Source: an uncultured Clostridia bacterium
GTDB taxonomy: Bacteria; Bacillota; Clostridia; Oscillospirales; Acutalibacteraceae
Direction: 5' to 3'
DNA: 64,000 bases
Assembly: GCA_944384855.1 (NCBI GenBank)
Contig: CALWUY010000050.1
Span: 162,619 to 226,618 of the forward strand
Shown: positions 45,419 to 54,127 of the stretch, piece by piece
Layout: the number at the start of each line of letters is the position of its first letter
How positions within the stretch are numbered: the first letter of the stretch is position 1
Made by a program: the position numbers and the translations under genes
The notes under the pieces: model-generated
Seen by the model: only the letters and a program-made list of their open reading frames with translations
Database searches by the model: none
Told to the model about the DNA's origin: nothing

Positions 45419-46137
45419 TAAAGCGCGAGCCGCTGGGCGGAGGATTTCATATAAATGTGACTCCGCGTCATACTTTCGGTACAGATGCGGTTTTGCTCAA
45501 GGCATTTGCGCGCGCGAAAAAAAATGACAGACTGGTAGACCTTGGAACAGGGTGCGGAATAATACCGTTTCTTATGTTGCGCGACGGACTTTTAAGCCGT
45601 GCGGTAGGCGTAGATATAAGTACAGAGGCATCTGAGCTGGCAATTAAAACCGCCAATGAACTCGGGATTGAAAACTTAAGTATCATAAACCGGGATCTCA
45701 ATGATTTGAAGGGAGCGGTTGAATTCGGATGTCATACTCTTGTTACCTGCAATCCGCCTTATAAGGCGGCGGGTGCGGGCATAACAAATCCGGATAAAGC
45801 TGACAGAATAGCACGTCACGAGATCGCCTGTACCTTAGAGGACATAATTTCAGTAGGGTCGAAACTTTTACAGACCGGAGGAAGATTTTGTCTGTGTCAC
45901 CGACCCGAACGGCTTGCGGAACTTATGAGTCTTATGGTAAAATACAAGGCAGAGCCTAAAAGGCTCAGACTTGTTTTTCAGAGAGCGGGAGAGGAGCCGT
46001 GGCTTATACTTATTGAGGGAAGGCGCTGTTCTAATACAGGGCTCAGAATAGAGCCTTCGCTTTATATTGAGGAAAACGGTGAGCTATCTGCTGAAATGAT
46101 AGAGATTTACGGAAAATACAAGGAGGCGTACCTGTAA
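45403..46137 (+). CDS. tRNA1(Val) (adenine37-N6)-methyltransferase-like protein
   Basis: A 244-aa class I SAM methyltransferase of the YfiC/TrmN6/YabB group. FGTDAVLLKAFA, the SAM loop LVDLGTGCGIIPFLML and the catalytic CNPPYKAAG are clear. The exact tRNA target is not proven. The ATG overlaps the cysS stop by 16 nt, and it is followed by rsmI after 1 nt, the same order as in other Firmicutes. Confidence 0.85.
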   Translation: MEQNLIKREPLGGGFHINVTPRHTFGTDAVLLKAFARAKKNDRLVDLGTGCGIIPFLMLRDGLLSRAVGVDISTEASELAIKTANELGIENLSIINRDLNDLKGAVEFGCHTLVTCNPPYKAAGAGITNPDKADRIARHEIACTLEDIISVGSKLLQTGGRFCLCHRPERLAELMSLMVKYKAEPKRLRLVFQRAGEEPWLILIEGRRCSNTGLRIEPSLYIEENGELSAEMIEIYGKYKEAYL

Positions 46138-46138
46138 T

Positions 46139-46963
46139 ATGAGCGGTAAACTTTATGTTGTGGGTACCCCGATAGGAAATCTGGGTGATATGAGTCCGCG
46201 CGCGGTTGAAACTCTTTCAAATGTGGATTTTATAGCGGCGGAGGACACCCGCGTCACAGTAAAGCTTTTAAATCATTTTTCAATAAAAAAAGAAATGCTT
46301 TCTTATTATGAGCATAATAAAAACGCCAAAGGAAATCTTATTATTAACAGGCTTTTACAGGGCGAGTCGTGCGCGTTGGTTTCGGATGCGGGAATGCCGG
46401 CGGTATCAGATCCGGGCGAGGATCTGGTTCGTCAGGCCAGAGAGCTTGATATTCCGGTTGAAGCGGTGCCCGGTCCGAGCGCCATTGTTACAGCCGTAAG
46501 TATATCGGGATTTCCCTGCGGCAGATTTTGTTTTGAGGGTTTTCTTTCAATGAATAAAATAAACCGCAGAAAACACCTGGGAGAACTTAAATCCGAAAGG
46601 CGGACCATGATATTTTATGAGGCACCGCATAAACTGCCCGCGACACTCAGCGACATGCTTAAATATTTGGGTGACAGGAGAATAGTTCTTGTGCGTGAAC
46701 TTACTAAAATTCACGAAACGGTACAGTGGACGATGCTTAGTGAAGCGGTTGATTTTTACAGTGCCAATTCGCCCAGGGGGGAATTCGTGCTGATAGTGGA
46801 AGGATGCAGAGAACCGGAAATCGAATACACCGGGCAGGACGCGGTTGAAATAGCCCGAAAACTTATAAGTCAGGGATATTCCACTTCTGCCGCGGCAAAA
46901 GAGGCGGCCGAATCCACAGGGGTAAAAAAAGGAGAAATATACAGGATACTGATACAAGGTTAA
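46139..46963 (+). CDS. rsmI: 16S rRNA (cytidine1402-2'-O)-methyltransferase
   Basis: A 274-aa SAM-dependent ribose methyltransferase acting on C1402 of 16S rRNA. Motifs: YVVGTPIGNLGDMSPRA, AAEDTRVTVKLLNHF, SDAGMPAVSDPG and AVPGPSAI. The TAA of the upstream gene is 1 nt before the ATG, with AAGGAGG upstream. Confidence 0.95.
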   Translation: MSGKLYVVGTPIGNLGDMSPRAVETLSNVDFIAAEDTRVTVKLLNHFSIKKEMLSYYEHNKNAKGNLIINRLLQGESCALVSDAGMPAVSDPGEDLVRQARELDIPVEAVPGPSAIVTAVSISGFPCGRFCFEGFLSMNKINRRKHLGELKSERRTMIFYEAPHKLPATLSDMLKYLGDRRIVLVRELTKIHETVQWTMLSEAVDFYSANSPRGEFVLIVEGCREPEIEYTGQDAVEIARKLISQGYSTSAAAKEAAESTGVKKGEIYRILIQG

Positions 46964-46978
46964 AAGGAGGATTCGGAT

Positions 46979-48199
46979 ATGGAAAATGACGAGATCATAC
47001 CCGAAGGGCAGGAAAATTCCTCTGCCGAAAAAACACATAATACGGCTAAAACGAAAAAACGCAGAAAACCGCGAGGTTTTGTAGTAGTCCTTGCGATTAT
47101 AGCATCTCTTTGTGTGCTCGCCGTAATCATTACAGCGGCGGGGATTATTTATGTAAAAAAGAATTTTAATTTTAAGTATAATGAAATTACATCAGAACCT
47201 GAGGAACTCGGATTTGAAGAGGTTAAAGATGATGAAATAGTAAACATAGCGCTTTTCGGGATCGATACCAAAGACCCGGAATCGTTTAAGGGACGTTCGG
47301 ACAGCATAATGATTTTGTCAATAAACAAAACCAATGACAAGATAAAGCTGATTTCGGTTATGAGGGACAGTTTTGTTCCCATAGATCGCGATGAGTGGAC
47401 GGATCTGAATAAAATCAACGCGGCGTATGCTTCAGGCGGTCCGGAGCTTGCCATAAAAACACTTAACAATATATTTGCGCTGGACATTTCAGAATACGCC
47501 ACGGTTAATTTTTACGGTATGGCGGATATTATCGATGCCATGGGCGGAGTTGATGTCCAGATTACGGATGCGGAAATCGCTATGGTGAATGCGGGTGTAA
47601 AGGAGCAATGCAGCTATTTGGGAAAAGATTCGGGTCCGTATTTGATTTCAGAGAGCGGAATGCAGCATCTGAACGGAATACAGGCGGTTTCATATTCGCG
47701 TATAAGATATGTTGCCAACGCTCAGGGAACCGCAAACGATTACGGCAGAACCGACCGTCAGCGGTATATTCTGAGTCAGCTGTTCAAAAGCGTGAAATCC
47801 AAAAGCAAAAGCGAATACATTTCTTTGATAAAAGCGGTGTCTCCGCACTGTGAAACTTCACTTTCGTATACTCAAATTTTATCGCTTGCGGTTGATGTTC
47901 TGATAGGGTCACCGGCACTTGAGGAGAGCCGCGTTCCGTTTGATGACTATATTATGAAAGCGCCTCAGACAAACGCTGGAGCGATATTATATTATGACTT
48001 GAATTATGCGGCGAACATCATTCACGCATTTATTTACGAAGATATTAAGCCCGAAGATTTTATTACACAGAACGGTATAGAAGAGAATGACTGGTACAGA
48101 AACGGATACACAAAACCCAAGATAATAAGCCAAGAAGAACGTAATAAGCAAAATTCCGGCTCTTCGGAAACACAAAGCGGAACAGCTTCCGCGCAATAA
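46979..48199 (+). CDS. LytR-CpsA-Psr (LCP) family glycopolymer ligase, first copy
   Basis: A 406-aa membrane-anchored enzyme: a basic cytoplasmic N-terminus (KKRRKPRG), one TM helix (about 36-60), and an extracytoplasmic LCP domain. Motifs are FGIDTKD, GRSDSIMILSINK, SVMRDSFVPI, KINAAYASGGPELAIKTLN, YSRIRY and GRTDRQRYIL. LCP proteins transfer wall teichoic acid or polysaccharide precursors onto peptidoglycan. The tail is Ser/Gln-rich. AAAGGAGG precedes the ATG. It lies 12 nt from a closely related paralogue. Confidence 0.92.
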   Translation: MENDEIIPEGQENSSAEKTHNTAKTKKRRKPRGFVVVLAIIASLCVLAVIITAAGIIYVKKNFNFKYNEITSEPEELGFEEVKDDEIVNIALFGIDTKDPESFKGRSDSIMILSINKTNDKIKLISVMRDSFVPIDRDEWTDLNKINAAYASGGPELAIKTLNNIFALDISEYATVNFYGMADIIDAMGGVDVQITDAEIAMVNAGVKEQCSYLGKDSGPYLISESGMQHLNGIQAVSYSRIRYVANAQGTANDYGRTDRQRYILSQLFKSVKSKSKSEYISLIKAVSPHCETSLSYTQILSLAVDVLIGSPALEESRVPFDDYIMKAPQTNAGAILYYDLNYAANIIHAFIYEDIKPEDFITQNGIEENDWYRNGYTKPKIISQEERNKQNSGSSETQSGTASAQ

Positions 48200-48211
48200 A
48201 CAGGAGTTTGT

Positions 48212-49819
48212 ATGAATAATAAGGAAAACGAATATTTTTTTGCGCCGGAAGGCGATCCGCAGTTTCAATATGAGGATATAGTTTCAAGTTCGGCGCAAAA
48301 CCGGGAATTTGAAGAGATTTATTCATTGTCGTCATTTGCAGGCAAAGGAAAATTCAAAAAAAGGAAGAGAGGTATCGCTAAATGGTGGTCTTCTCTCAAA
48401 ACCGGATATAAAGCGCTTATCATAACGTCGGTTTCGCTGGTTACGGCAGTCGCAGTTGCAATAGGGGTGCTGGCCTCGGTTTTTGACTACAATTACAGAG
48501 AAATCGCAACAGATGATCTTGGCTTCGAAAATGTAATAGACAAAAATATCGTAAATGTCGCGCTTTTCGGAATTGATACAAGGGATACGGATTCATTTGA
48601 AGGAAATTCCGACAGTATAATGATTTTAAGTTTGAACACGGTTACCAAAAAGGTGAAAATCATTTCGGTAATGCGTGATACCCTTGTGCCCATAACATAT
48701 AACGGGGAAACCACCTATTCAAAAATTAACAGCGCTTATGCGAGGGGAGGTCCGGAACTTGCGATAAAGACGCTTAATCAGGTGTTCGGACTGGACATTT
48801 CGGAGTACGCCACGGTTAACTTTTTCGGAATGGTTGATATTATCGATGCGGTAGGCGGAATAGATGCAGAGCTCACTGAGGGTGAAGTTCAGCCCAAAAG
48901 CGTATTCCGTTTTGGACTCAACGGCTGTATTTCGGAAATTTGCGGTGAATTGGGTGTAAGCGCGAGCGACAATTATATTACGGAAGCGGGGAAACACCAT
49001 CTAAACGGAATACAGGCGGTGGCATATTCCAGAATACGCAAGGTTTCCAATATCTGGGGCACTACCGATGATTACGGCAGAACCGACCGTCAGAGATATG
49101 TTATGGAACAGCTTTTCAATAAGGCTATAACGCTTGAAAAGAAAAATTATGTGAAACTTGCAAAATCTCTTATACCGTGCAGTGAGACTTCTCTTTCTTA
49201 TACCGAGATAATGGGTCTTGCATTTGATATTCTGCTTAAATCGCCTACCTTTGAGCAGGCGCGGGTACCGACCGAGGAATATCTCATGACATCTCCGAAT
49301 ACATCGGCGGGATCGGTAGTTTATTTCGACCTTGATTTCGCGGCTAAGATAATCCATGCGTTTATTTATGACGATATTACTCCCGAAAATTACATCGAGA
49401 TTAACGGCGTTGAGATGAACGACTGGTACAGGGAAGAAGTAGGCTATTATACGCCGTCATACGATTATGATGATGACGATGATGATGTGACATACGAGCC
49501 GTCTGAAAGCAGTGAACCTGATGATACGGTGTCTTCACAGCCGGAAGATACATCAGATGAACAGCCGGGCGACGATAGCGGTACGAGCAGCTCTGATACG
49601 TCATCAGACGGACAGGGGACAGATGAGCCGAATCCGGATGATGACAATCCGTCGGATCCGGGAGGTGACGGAAACACATCTTCAAGTACGCCGGATGAAT
49701 CTGGGCCGCAGCCTCCGGAGGATCCTTCGGTTCCCAGTTCTGTTCCTTCAGAAGGTACATCGGTTCCTTCTGACACTTCCGGTTCAGGAACAACAAGGAA
49801 TAATACAGCCAAGCCTTAA
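48212..49819 (+). CDS. LytR-CpsA-Psr (LCP) family glycopolymer ligase, second copy
   Basis: A 535-aa paralogue of the preceding gene, with the same domain order (TM about 68-93, FGIDTRD, DSIMILSLN, SVMRDTLVPI, KINSAYARGGPELAIKTLN, YSRIRK, GRTDRQRYVM). It ends in a 120-residue low-complexity tail of Asp, Ser, Pro and Glu (DDDDDD, then SS, PEDTSDEQPGDD and similar blocks). Such an acidic, proline-rich tail could span the wall or bind cations. Probably cotranscribed with the first copy; CAGGAG is the SD. Confidence 0.9.
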   Translation: MNNKENEYFFAPEGDPQFQYEDIVSSSAQNREFEEIYSLSSFAGKGKFKKRKRGIAKWWSSLKTGYKALIITSVSLVTAVAVAIGVLASVFDYNYREIATDDLGFENVIDKNIVNVALFGIDTRDTDSFEGNSDSIMILSLNTVTKKVKIISVMRDTLVPITYNGETTYSKINSAYARGGPELAIKTLNQVFGLDISEYATVNFFGMVDIIDAVGGIDAELTEGEVQPKSVFRFGLNGCISEICGELGVSASDNYITEAGKHHLNGIQAVAYSRIRKVSNIWGTTDDYGRTDRQRYVMEQLFNKAITLEKKNYVKLAKSLIPCSETSLSYTEIMGLAFDILLKSPTFEQARVPTEEYLMTSPNTSAGSVVYFDLDFAAKIIHAFIYDDITPENYIEINGVEMNDWYREEVGYYTPSYDYDDDDDDVTYEPSESSEPDDTVSSQPEDTSDEQPGDDSGTSSSDTSSDGQGTDEPNPDDDNPSDPGGDGNTSSSTPDESGPQPPEDPSVPSSVPSEGTSVPSDTSGSGTTRNNTAKP

Positions 49820-49962
49820 ATGATTTTTTACCGCGCTTTAGTCGAGGATAAACTGTTATATGGTTTTGTTGCATCGTAATCCTGAAAAAAGTAATAATTC
49901 CAAATAGACAAAAATTGTTTTATATGTTATTTTATCTGTATATTTATAAAAAAGGTGATTTT

Positions 49963-50991
49963 ATGACAAGCAGAGAACTGGTTAAAGCCACACTTGAATT
50001 CAGGAATACAACAGGAAGGGTACCAAGACAGCTGTGGACGCTTCCCTGGGCCGAAATGCACCATAAAAGCGAATTTGACAGAATTATGAATAAATATGTC
50101 TGGGATATATCTTATCCTGATACTGTATATGCGGTTGAAAATCCGGCCAGAACAGGCAATCCCGATATAATCGGTGAAAGCACTGACGACTGGGGATGTG
50201 TTTTCACAAGCATTCAGGCAGGGGTTGTCGGGGAGGTAAAGACTCCGTTAATAAATGAAGACGATATTGACTGGGAAGATACTTCAAGGGTGCATTTTCC
50301 GGAAGAGCTGCTGACCTTTGATAAAGAACGCGTAAATGAGAGCTGCAGGAAAAGCGATAAGTTTATGATGTCCGGAATTACTCCCAGACCGTTCGAGCAA
50401 ATGCAGTTTATCAGGGGAACGGAAAATCTGTATATTGACCTTGCGACAAAAAACGAAGGAATGCTGAAATTTCTCTCGAAAATGCATGATTTTTACTGCA
50501 GGGCAATGGAGAAATGGGCAGAGACTGAAGTAGACGCGCTTTCGTTTATGGATGACTGGGGCGCCCAGAGGTCATTATTGATAAATCCTGAATTATGGCG
50601 TGAGATATTCAAACCGCTGTATAAGGATTACATAGACATCGCGCACAGCCACGGCAAAAAAATATTTATGCATTCCGACGGTTATACAATGGAAATAATC
50701 CCGGATTTGATAGAGATTGGACTTGACGCTATAAATACCCAGATTTTTTGTATGAATATAGAGGAGCTGGCTGAGTTCAAAGGTAAAATAACATTTTGGG
50801 GCGAGATTTGCCGCCAGAATATTCTGCCGCATGGAAGTATCAAGGATGTTGAGGCGGCGGTAGAACGCGTATATAAAAATCTGTGGGATAACGGCGGCTG
50901 CATAGCGCAGTGCGAATTCGGACCTGCCGCTAAGCCGGAAAATGTTGAGGCTGTATTTGAAACCTGGAACAGAATTCATCCTGGGAAATAA
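49963..50991 (+). CDS. Uroporphyrinogen-decarboxylase-superfamily protein (MtaA/CmuA-like)
   Basis: A 342-aa TIM-barrel protein of the UroD superfamily. Methyltransferase-like features: DALSFMDDWGAQ, KKIFMHSDGYTMEIIPDLIEIG, FWGEICRQN and GGCIAQCEFGP. Members often transfer methyl groups from corrinoid proteins; no corrinoid protein or other haem gene is nearby, so the role is open. ATG 49963 follows AAAAGGTGA. The HxC zinc motif of MtaA is HSDG here, typical of a subgroup of unknown function. Confidence 0.75.
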   Translation: MTSRELVKATLEFRNTTGRVPRQLWTLPWAEMHHKSEFDRIMNKYVWDISYPDTVYAVENPARTGNPDIIGESTDDWGCVFTSIQAGVVGEVKTPLINEDDIDWEDTSRVHFPEELLTFDKERVNESCRKSDKFMMSGITPRPFEQMQFIRGTENLYIDLATKNEGMLKFLSKMHDFYCRAMEKWAETEVDALSFMDDWGAQRSLLINPELWREIFKPLYKDYIDIAHSHGKKIFMHSDGYTMEIIPDLIEIGLDAINTQIFCMNIEELAEFKGKITFWGEICRQNILPHGSIKDVEAAVERVYKNLWDNGGCIAQCEFGPAAKPENVEAVFETWNRIHPGK

Positions 50992-51005
50992 TAATGACTA
51001 TAGAA

Positions 51006-51185
51006 TATCGAAGCGCCGGAAAGCGTTTCGATAAGCCGATTTTATCGGCTTTTGCAAATTCAAATAGTCAGCTATTTTAATTTGCTCTATATTCATTGCA
51101 ATGGGTATAGACAAATTTTCTTTGAAAATTTGCTACCAAATCAAAGATTTGGTGTCGAAATAGTGTATTTAACCACTATTTCGAC
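51006..51185. repeat. Run of seven contiguous hairpins
   Basis: Arms abut almost without gap. H1 is TATCGAAGCGC (51006-51033) and H2 is AAGCCGAT (51033-51051). H3 is the 14-nt arm GCAAATTCAAATAG with one mismatch (51054-51085), H4 CTATATTCATTG with G-U pairs (51087-51110). H5 is CAAATTTTC (51112-51132), H6 ACCAAATC (51135-51153) and H7 GTCGAAATAGTG (51154-51185, 12 perfect bp). H2 could terminate the UroD-like gene (TTTT after it). The rest matches no named element that I know; it looks like a mosaic of palindromic units. Confidence 0.75.
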
Positions 51186-51220
51186 TATCTATAACCATTA
51201 TAACAATAGTTGGCGGCGGC

Positions 51221-51254
51221 TCGGATAAATGCACGGTAAATATCGTTTATCCGA
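51221..51254 (+). promoter_or_regulatory. Inverted repeat upstream of bioY
   Basis: TCGGATAAATG (51221-51231) pairs with CGTTTATCCGA (51244-51254), 11 bp with one G-U. It is not the BirA box (TTGTTAAC...). It lies 49 nt upstream of bioY; the role is unknown. Nothing else was seen in 51186-51302 except the AAAGGAG SD. Confidence 0.4.
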
Positions 51255-51302
51255 ACAAAAATAATGAAACTCTTATTTTCCCAAAGGAGATAATGTAAAA
51301 AA

Positions 51303-51833
51303 ATGGGGAAAAGCAAATCAAATCTTAAAGAAATTGCGGTTACGGCGCTTTTTACGGCTGTTATCTGCGTCTTTGCACAGCTTTCGGTGCCTACTCCGTG
51401 GGGAGTACCTTATACATTGCAGACTGTAGCGATAGCCTTTGCCGGTTATGTACTGGGAATAAAAAAAGGTGTTTCGGCAGTTGCGGCATACATTTTGCTA
51501 GGACTTATCGGCGTTCCGGTTTTTGCCAATTTTAAAGGCGGACCGCAGGTTTTGTTCGGACTTACCGGAGGATTTATTTACGGATTTATTTTTCTGGCGT
51601 TTTTTTGCGCTTTGGCAAAAAGAAAATCCAGAAAACACGTTAAAATTATTTTAGGAATTTTAGGATTGCTGATTTGCAATATTTGCGGTACGGTTCACTT
51701 GGCAGTTATTTCTAAAACCAGTCTTCTGAGCGCATTTTTGGTAGCATCGCTTCCGTATATTTTAAAAGATGTACTGTTGATTTTTGTTTCGTTTTATCTT
51801 GCGGAAGCTGTAAATAAAAGGTTTAATATATGA
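51303..51833 (+). CDS. bioY: Biotin ECF transporter substrate-binding protein BioY
   Basis: A 176-aa six-helix S component that binds biotin and works with an EcfT/EcfAA' module, not present here. Motifs: SVPTPWGVPYTLQTVAIAFAGYVLG, GVSAVAAYILLGLIGVPVFANFKGGP and GFIYGFI. AAAGGAG lies upstream. A biotin supply would suit the biotin-linked decarboxylase pump at 25.8 kb. Confidence 0.93.
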   Translation: MGKSKSNLKEIAVTALFTAVICVFAQLSVPTPWGVPYTLQTVAIAFAGYVLGIKKGVSAVAAYILLGLIGVPVFANFKGGPQVLFGLTGGFIYGFIFLAFFCALAKRKSRKHVKIILGILGLLICNICGTVHLAVISKTSLLSAFLVASLPYILKDVLLIFVSFYLAEAVNKRFNI

Positions 51834-51843
51834 ATCAGAAAAA

Positions 51844-51871
51844 AGAGCTCCGATTTTTAAATCGGAGCTCT
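51844..51871 (-). terminator. Terminator of the GH42 gene
   Basis: AGAGCTCCGAT/ATCGGAGCTCT stem. On the minus strand it is followed by TTTTTT, 88 nt past the GH42 stop. On the plus strand it lies 10 nt after bioY but lacks a T tail. Confidence 0.7.
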
Positions 51872-51958
51872 GTCAATAAGGCTTAGAATTTGGTTTTGAG
51901 GTAATTGTCCTTTTAATTTGCGGAAAGTATTCATTGAATAGCGCGGAATGATGTTAAA

Positions 51959-54076
51959 TTAAATTACGGTATAAAGCTCAGTTTCACCTTCTGTTTCAGG
52001 TATAATACATTTGCCTTCAGAACTGACTGTCAGAACAGTACCGGTAATAACATTTTTAAGCTTTTTTGAAAAAATCTCAGGGTCTTTGAAAATGACTTTG
52101 CGGTTTTTTTCTTTTTTGAGCTGGAGTACCACTGCCTGAGGTTTGCCGCCGTCATATAAAATATCGGAGCGCAGTCCGCCGTAGATTTCGTATTCCGGAG
52201 TTACAGAGGCTATTTCTTTTACAAGATATGTTATATATTCCTTGCTGTCACAGGCTTCATAACAGTCTGCCATATATGCGGGAAGTGTGCCTGTGATTAT
52301 TGCTTTTCCGTTTCCGTAATTATTTGTGACTGCCGCCGCATTTCCGTTCTCGTACTTTGCAATCGCAGTGCCTGTTTGAAGTGCGAATTCTTCCCTGAAA
52401 TAGTATCCTCTGCCGGTTTTGCCCGAGTATTCGAATAAGGTCGCGGAACGGTTTTCCTCTTTGACAGAATAGTCCGCGCCGTAAGCATTGAGAAATGCCG
52501 ACGCGGTAGCGCTTACTGTCTGCCTGCAGCCGAATATCTCGTCAAATCCGTAACCGGGCAGGATTTTGGAATACAATCCGGTCTCGGCGCAAATACCTCC
52601 GAATAATGCTTCGGATATAAGCGTCCCGCCGTTTCGCACAAACTCGCGCAGAATATCCGCCGTTTGGCTGTCCTGATAATACGGAGCCGGAGCGTAGACA
52701 AGAGCGTAATCCGAAATACCCTGAGCCTTGAGCTGATGCTCGGATATTACGTCAACATTGTACCCCGCTTCCCACAGTGTCATAAACGCTCCGGCAATGG
52801 AGTGATAATGGAGCGCTATATCGCCGGAGATTTCCCAAAGGAATGTCTGTGAGGAACTGCTGTTAAGTATCGCGATATTTGCTTTTTTCGGAAATGCATG
52901 CAGCAGCTTAGAGCTGTTTGACTGCAATGCGGAATTTATTATTTTGGCGTATCCGAGGCTTTCGCTTTCTGAACCGTCCATATTGACAAGTCCCCATGCG
53001 GGAGATTCCTTGCCTAAGCGTTCAGGCTTGTACTGCCAGAATAAAAAGCCTTTGACTCCCCGCGCAAACGGCACGAAAATGTGGGTTTTGAATTCTTCCA
53101 AATCAGGGAAACCGGGATGAGACATAGTATCTCCGCCGCGGGCGTGGATTTCAGCGTTTATTACCCATTTGCCCTTTGCCGCTGATGATGTAACTGCCGC
53201 GGGAAACGGATGGCTTCCTATACTGTTGCCGAACCAGTCCATATCCTTTGCCAAAAGGTATTCGTCGCTTCCCGTATTCATAAAGTTGAAATGGGGAAGA
53301 GGCACGGTATGAACCATCACGGCATGATTTTTATCCCATTTTCTGACTGCCTGCGCACGCATGCGGTTTTCCTCCGCCAGCGTCTGACCGAAAAATTCCC
53401 TCCAGTCCACCATGTCGCTGAAGGTGCCGGTGCAGCGCGGAGCTTCAACCTCGTTCCATTCCTGATAATTTCTGCCCCAGCGTACATTGAGTTCATCGAG
53501 AGTGAATTGCGATTTAAGCCATTCTCTGAAACGTGATACCGATTCATCACAGTAGCAGACCATATTTTCAATTTTCGCGTCTCTGGCTATACCGCAGGTA
53601 AGTTCGGGTTCGTTCCATAAATCCCAGCATAACAGCGCGGGGTGGTTTGCGTACCGTTTCGCCGCCTCTTCTATAAATAAGCGGCGGATACGCATTCCTT
53701 CTTTATGGTGAAAACAAGGACCGGGAGCTCCGCCTATCTGACGGTAGGAAAGGGTCTGAGGATAAAGCTTTCTTCCGTCCTGTGTGATCATAAGGCTTTC
53801 CGGATACATATTGTAAAACCACGCCGGCGCCACATCGCAGATTATATTCAGCACTGCCTTTATGTCAAGACCCGCGCAGATATCGAGCAGCCGGTCTATA
53901 TCCGAAAAATCGTATGTATCCTCTTTGGGCATATTCCACCGCCACTGAACCCACAGCTTTACTGTATTAAATCCCTGTGCTTTGAAATTTTTAAGGTCGG
54001 TTTCCCAATCCCCTGCAAGCGGTGTCGGAGCGCGGTAGTACTGAGCGCCGAACGGTATGAAATTCAAATCAAACAT
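51959..54076 (-). CDS. GH42 beta-galactosidase
   Basis: A 705-aa glycoside hydrolase family 42 enzyme that cleaves beta-galactosides. The TIM-barrel has the acid/base Glu in CWDLWNEPEL (Glu 156) and the likely nucleophile Glu in WVINAEIHARGGD (Glu 309). A beta-galactosidase trimerisation domain (about 395-600) with QTFLWEISGDIALHYHSIAG and YAPAPYYQD follows, then a C-terminal beta domain. There is no signal peptide, so it is cytoplasmic. The ATG follows AAGGGGA. No sugar transporter or regulator is adjacent. Confidence 0.92.
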   Translation of the reverse strand: MFDLNFIPFGAQYYRAPTPLAGDWETDLKNFKAQGFNTVKLWVQWRWNMPKEDTYDFSDIDRLLDICAGLDIKAVLNIICDVAPAWFYNMYPESLMITQDGRKLYPQTLSYRQIGGAPGPCFHHKEGMRIRRLFIEEAAKRYANHPALLCWDLWNEPELTCGIARDAKIENMVCYCDESVSRFREWLKSQFTLDELNVRWGRNYQEWNEVEAPRCTGTFSDMVDWREFFGQTLAEENRMRAQAVRKWDKNHAVMVHTVPLPHFNFMNTGSDEYLLAKDMDWFGNSIGSHPFPAAVTSSAAKGKWVINAEIHARGGDTMSHPGFPDLEEFKTHIFVPFARGVKGFLFWQYKPERLGKESPAWGLVNMDGSESESLGYAKIINSALQSNSSKLLHAFPKKANIAILNSSSSQTFLWEISGDIALHYHSIAGAFMTLWEAGYNVDVISEHQLKAQGISDYALVYAPAPYYQDSQTADILREFVRNGGTLISEALFGGICAETGLYSKILPGYGFDEIFGCRQTVSATASAFLNAYGADYSVKEENRSATLFEYSGKTGRGYYFREEFALQTGTAIAKYENGNAAAVTNNYGNGKAIITGTLPAYMADCYEACDSKEYITYLVKEIASVTPEYEIYGGLRSDILYDGGKPQAVVLQLKKEKNRKVIFKDPEIFSKKLKNVITGTVLTVSSEGKCIIPETEGETELYTVI

Positions 54077-54090
54077 AATTTTATCCCCTT

Positions 54091-54123
54091 AAAAAGCGCA
54101 GCCGACCTGAGTTGACTGCGCCT
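54091..54123 (-). terminator. Terminator of the PFL-family gene
   Basis: GCGCAG/CTGCGC with additional inner pairing, followed on the minus strand by TTTTTAAGG. Confidence 0.75.
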
Positions 54124-54127
54124 GATA

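Noticed and set aside
51006-51185. CRISPR array
   Set aside because: Units are inverted, differ in sequence and have no regular spacers.
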